A stretch of DNA of 64,000 bases, taken from Denitrobaculum sp965225735. Its GTDB lineage: Bacteria; Pseudomonadota; Alphaproteobacteria; Kiloniellales; Kiloniellaceae. Below are positions 60,570 through 64,000 of this stretch, in pieces. Each line of letters begins with the position of its first letter. The first letter of the stretch is position 1. Under the pieces are notes generated by a model. The model was given only the letters and a program-made list of their open reading frames with translations. It did not search any database and was not told where the DNA came from. Made by a program: the position numbers and the translations under genes. The stretch spans positions 124,001 to 188,000 of the forward strand of contig CBDDBN010000025.1 of NCBI GenBank assembly GCA_965225735.1, read 5' to 3'.

Positions 60570-60584
60570 AGATCTTGCAAATCT
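60570..60584. promoter_or_regulatory. AGAT-N7-ATCT dyad, candidate PtxE site
   Basis: AGATCTTGCAAATCT has outer arms AGAT and ATCT, and an internal TTGCAA palindrome. The spacing suits the T-N11-A type of LysR operator. It is 16 bp upstream of ptxD and 25 bp from the Pho-box-like site, between the divergent arms. It is a candidate site for the LysR regulator encoded after ptxD. Confidence 0.4.
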
Positions 60585-60600
60585 TCAGACTGCAGAGCAG

Positions 60601-61611
60601 ATGAGCGCGATGTCCCCATACAAAATCGTTGTTGCCCAACCGGTTGAGAAGGATGTGATCGACGATCTCTCCGCCCTCGGCCCCGTTTTCATGAATGAAG
60701 GCCCTGAGCCTCTTGTGAAGGACGCATTACACCAGCACTGCACAAACGCAGCCGCCTTGATGGCCTTCATGACCGAATGCGTGGATGAAAGCTTTCTCGA
60801 CGCCTGTCCGGATTTGAAAATTGTGGCGGGCGCGTTGAAGGGGTTTGACAACATCAATGTTGATGCCTGCTCGCGGCGCAACATTGCCGTTACCATCGTC
60901 CCGGACCTTCTGACCGAACCCACGGCCGAGCTCGCCATCGGGCTCATGATCGGCGTGTCACGCCACATGATACCGGCAGATCACTACGTTCGGTCGGGGC
61001 AGTTCGCCGGATGGCGGCCACGCTTCTATGGAAGCTCCATTCAGGGCGCAACGGTCGGTGTGGTAGGCGCCGGGCGCGTGGGTCAGTCGATACTGAAACT
61101 GCTCGAAGGCTTTCGTTGCAAGCGGCTTTATTTTGATCACGAGGCCTTGTCACCAAGCCAGGAACTGGCATTGAAAGCCACATACGCACCGTTGGATGAG
61201 TTGAAGACGCAGTCTGATTTCCTCGTGCTCGCCCTGCCGCTCACGGACGAGACGATGGGGCTCGTGGATCAGAACTTTATCGATGGCATGAAGCCGGGCA
61301 GCTATCTCATCAACCCGGCCAGAGGCTCTCTCGTCGTGGAAAGCGCCGTGGCTAACGCTCTGGAAAGCGGTCATCTTGCCGGTTTCGCCGCGGATGTTTT
61401 CGAGGCCGAAGACTGGGCGCGGGCCGACCGTCCTGACAAGGTGCACGCGAGCCTTCGACAGTCGGACCGCACCATGCTCACGCCCCATATCGGATCGGCG
61501 GTGACCGATGTGCGCAGGGCTATCGTTCGCTCTGCTGCGGACAGCATAAATTCCGTCTTAAGCGGTACCTTCCCAGCGACAACCATCAATGCCGATGCGC
61601 TGAAAGGGTAA
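60601..61611 (+). CDS. ptxD: Phosphite dehydrogenase (NAD-dependent phosphite oxidoreductase)
   Basis: This 336-residue D-2-hydroxyacid dehydrogenase-fold enzyme oxidises phosphite to phosphate with NAD+. Residues specific to PtxD are recognisable from the known Pseudomonas stutzeri protein: LMAFM (active-site Met), ALKGFDNINVDAC with the catalytic-site Lys, VPDLLTEPTAELAIGL, VRSGQFAGWRPRFYG with the Trp, and FEAEDWARADRP. The dehydrogenase triad is present: Arg in INPARGS, Glu in FEAED and His in TPHIGSAV. The nucleotide motif is VVGAGRVGQSI, and an Asp after the second strand (LYFDHE) favours NAD. An ATG three codons further on is an alternative start. Confidence 0.93.
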   Translation: MSAMSPYKIVVAQPVEKDVIDDLSALGPVFMNEGPEPLVKDALHQHCTNAAALMAFMTECVDESFLDACPDLKIVAGALKGFDNINVDACSRRNIAVTIVPDLLTEPTAELAIGLMIGVSRHMIPADHYVRSGQFAGWRPRFYGSSIQGATVGVVGAGRVGQSILKLLEGFRCKRLYFDHEALSPSQELALKATYAPLDELKTQSDFLVLALPLTDETMGLVDQNFIDGMKPGSYLINPARGSLVVESAVANALESGHLAGFAADVFEAEDWARADRPDKVHASLRQSDRTMLTPHIGSAVTDVRRAIVRSAADSINSVLSGTFPATTINADALKG

Positions 61612-61618
61612 GAGCTTG

Positions 61619-62512
61619 GTGAACCTCACATTCGTCAAAAGCTTTGTCACCCTTGTCGAAACCGGCTCCTTTCAAAAGGCTGCCGAGCGCCTGAATCTCG
61701 CGCAACCAACTCTGTCGCAACACATTAGCAAGCTTGAAGAAAGTCTTGGCGTCCAACTGATCGAACGCCGGCGCGTAGGGAGTCGCGCCACACCCGAGGG
61801 TGAGACTGCGCTGGCGATCGCAAGAACGTTGCTGACGACCGCTGAGCATATGGTGCAAGCGGTGAAGCATGACTTCGTACGGATAGGCGCCAGCAGTAAC
61901 ATTGCGGAATACTATGTTGCCCCTGCCCTTTCGCAGCTTGAGTTAGCGGATGGGCAGACGCTTCAATGGCAGATCGAGCAAGCCGACAACCCCAGTCTGA
62001 TTCTGCGGCTAAGAGACGGCTTGGTCGACATTGCGATTACCGAATGGGAACCGGATGAACAGGGCTTTGAGTCCCGTTTCTGGCGATCCGAAGAGATGGT
62101 CATTATCCTGCCGCCAGAACACCGTCACGCCTCTCAAAGCGAAATATCCCTGGCCGATTTGTCGGCGATACCGATGATTGGCGGCGGTCAGGGCACGGGC
62201 ACGGGCACCCTTCTGCGCGAAGTTTTGGGGCCCAAGGCTAACCAGCTCAAAACCAGCGTTGCCATGGGCTCGACGCAGGCGGTCAAGAGCGCCGTAGCAT
62301 CGGGCCTGGGCTGCTCGATTGTTCTGCGCGGTTGTGTGGAGACTGACCTGAAAGCCAAGGCTTTGGCAGCTTTGACGCTGAAGGGCTATGAGCTCCGAAA
62401 GTCCTTCTACATTTCCTTTTCAAAGGACCGATACAACCATCCCGCCATTCAAAGCTTTATGAATGGACTGATGGTACCTTTCCCTAAAACTCCACGCCTT
62501 TCTGTGCCTTGA
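61619..62512 (+). CDS. ptxE: LysR-type regulator of phosphite oxidation (PtxE)
   Basis: This 297-residue LysR protein has an HTH at about residues 3-60 (TGSFQKAAERLNLAQPTLSQ, then HISKLEESLG) and a substrate-binding domain with an unusually Gly/Thr-rich ligand loop, MIGGGQGTGTGTLLREVLG. It follows ptxD by 7 bp, the same order as ptxD-ptxE in known phosphite loci. GTG 61619 is the likely start, with a TTG directly before it. It is convergent with cobO and their ends overlap by 29 bp. Confidence 0.87.
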   Translation: MNLTFVKSFVTLVETGSFQKAAERLNLAQPTLSQHISKLEESLGVQLIERRRVGSRATPEGETALAIARTLLTTAEHMVQAVKHDFVRIGASSNIAEYYVAPALSQLELADGQTLQWQIEQADNPSLILRLRDGLVDIAITEWEPDEQGFESRFWRSEEMVIILPPEHRHASQSEISLADLSAIPMIGGGQGTGTGTLLREVLGPKANQLKTSVAMGSTQAVKSAVASGLGCSIVLRGCVETDLKAKALAALTLKGYELRKSFYISFSKDRYNHPAIQSFMNGLMVPFPKTPRLSVP

Positions 62513-63163
62513 CGCCCTGCTCCCGGAAGGGGTGTTTAATCTGCGTCATCTCCGTAACCAGGTCGGCGACCTCGATCAATTCGGGCTTGGCGTTGCGGCC
62601 GGTGACGATGACATGCAGGTCTTCGGGCCGGTTGTCGAGGAACTCGACCACCTCTTCCAGCGGCAGGTAATCGTAGCGTAGGACGATATTAAGTTCGTCC
62701 AGCAAAACCATGTCGTACTTGGGTTTTTCGCCATTTGACTTATCGACCCGACAAGCTTCGATCATTTCCTTGGAGACTTCCCAGGCGCGCTTGGCGGCGG
62801 CGATGTCGCGGGCACGGTCCTGGGTATCCCAGGTGAAGCCCTCGCCCATAGTACGGATCTCGGCCAGGTCGGGGAAACGCTCCAGGACCACCCGCTCGCC
62901 GGTCTCCCACTTGCCCTTCACGTATTGCACCACGCCAACGCGCATGTCGTTTCCGATGGCCCGGGCGACCAGGCCGAAGGCGGCGGTCGACTTGCCCTTG
63001 CCTTTACCGGTGTGGACGATCAGGAGGCCCTTTTCCTCGGTCTTGGTCGCGAGCATCCGTTCGCGGGCGGCCTTGCGCTTGCGAGCTTTTTCGTTGGCCC
63101 GTTCGTTGATCTCGTCCTCGGTCAGTTCGCTCCTGGGTTTGTCGCTGGTCTGATCATTGGCAC

Positions 63164-63167
<4 letters not shown>
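62484..63167 (-). CDS. cobO: Cob(I)yrinic acid a,c-diamide adenosyltransferase
   Basis: This 227-residue enzyme adenosylates corrinoid cobalt in cobalamin biosynthesis, using ATP. The P-loop is LLIVHTGKGKGKSTAAFGLV, followed by VGVVQYVKGKWETGE. DMVLLDELNIVLRYDYLPL is the central block, and DLHVIVTGRNAKPELIEVAD closes the fold. A charged N-terminal tail (about 45 residues; Lys/Arg/Glu-rich) precedes it, a common CobO feature. It overlaps cobN by 4 bp, a typical cobNO-type arrangement. Confidence 0.96.

Positions 63168-64000
<833 letters not shown>

Overview
The window is 64 kb of moderately high-GC DNA that is densely coding on both strands. The gene set points to an alphaproteobacterium, possibly a marine or halotolerant Rhodospirillales-like lineage: PrtD/HlyD-type type I secretion, a BigR/SqrR-like ArsR regulator, ChrB-ChrA, aerobic cobaltochelatase CobN, and many ABC uptake operons each with its own LysR or GntR regulator. 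The taxonomic call is inference from gene content only. I saw no rRNA, tRNA, insertion sequence, CRISPR array or phage gene.

Layout. 0-11 kb is mixed housekeeping and stress: two LysR regulators, a DMT exporter, RNA 2'-phosphotransferase KptA, a peroxiredoxin, a DUF4332 protein, a HerA-like ATPase, a YaiI-family protein, a nucleoside hydrolase, a lipoprotein and an FG-GAP repeat protein. 10.5-21.8 kb is a divergent peptide/N-acyl amino acid locus: a five-gene dipeptide-type ABC importer ending in an N-formylglutamate amidohydrolase, facing a LysR gene followed by an M20 deacylase, an AstE/aspartoacylase-type hydrolase and an Old Yellow Enzyme. 22.2-27.2 kb is a type I secretion locus: a CAP-domain protein with 13 acidic decapeptide repeats, its ABC exporter (read here with two frameshifts) and the membrane fusion protein. 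27.2-34.9 kb is a catabolic cluster: NMT1/taurine-type ABC importer, FAD oxidoreductase, class III CoA-transferase, crotonase and 7Fe ferredoxin, next to a LysR gene whose leader carries four nested, symmetric GTGATGC half-sites.

34.9-50 kb holds envelope and signalling genes (SH3 protein, membrane protein, MtgA transglycosylase, BigR/SqrR-like repressor, PAS protein, Cache histidine kinase), an orphan secreted membrane protein, a cupredoxin, an AraC/DMT pair, a fasciclin lipoprotein, a VOC/ArsR/LysE group and a chrBA chromate operon with a rhodanese-fused ChrB. 50.4-57.8 kb holds a beta-lactamase-fold hydrolase, a 55-residue membrane protein and a polyamine-type ABC operon with an Asp/Glu/hydantoin racemase, divergent from a GntR regulator with a 14-bp GTATAC-centred palindrome between them.

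57.9-62.5 kb is the clearest specialised system: a phosphite (reduced phosphorus) oxidation locus, ptxABC divergent from ptxD-ptxE, with a Pho-box-like site and an AGAT/ATCT dyad between the arms. The window ends in cobO and the 3' part of cobN.

Regulatory DNA recurs in one form: stem-loops immediately follow the gene whose product is needed in excess (two substrate-binding proteins and the secreted CAP protein). The least explained systems are the acidic-repeat CAP secretion locus and the CoA-transferase/FAD/ferredoxin catabolic cluster.
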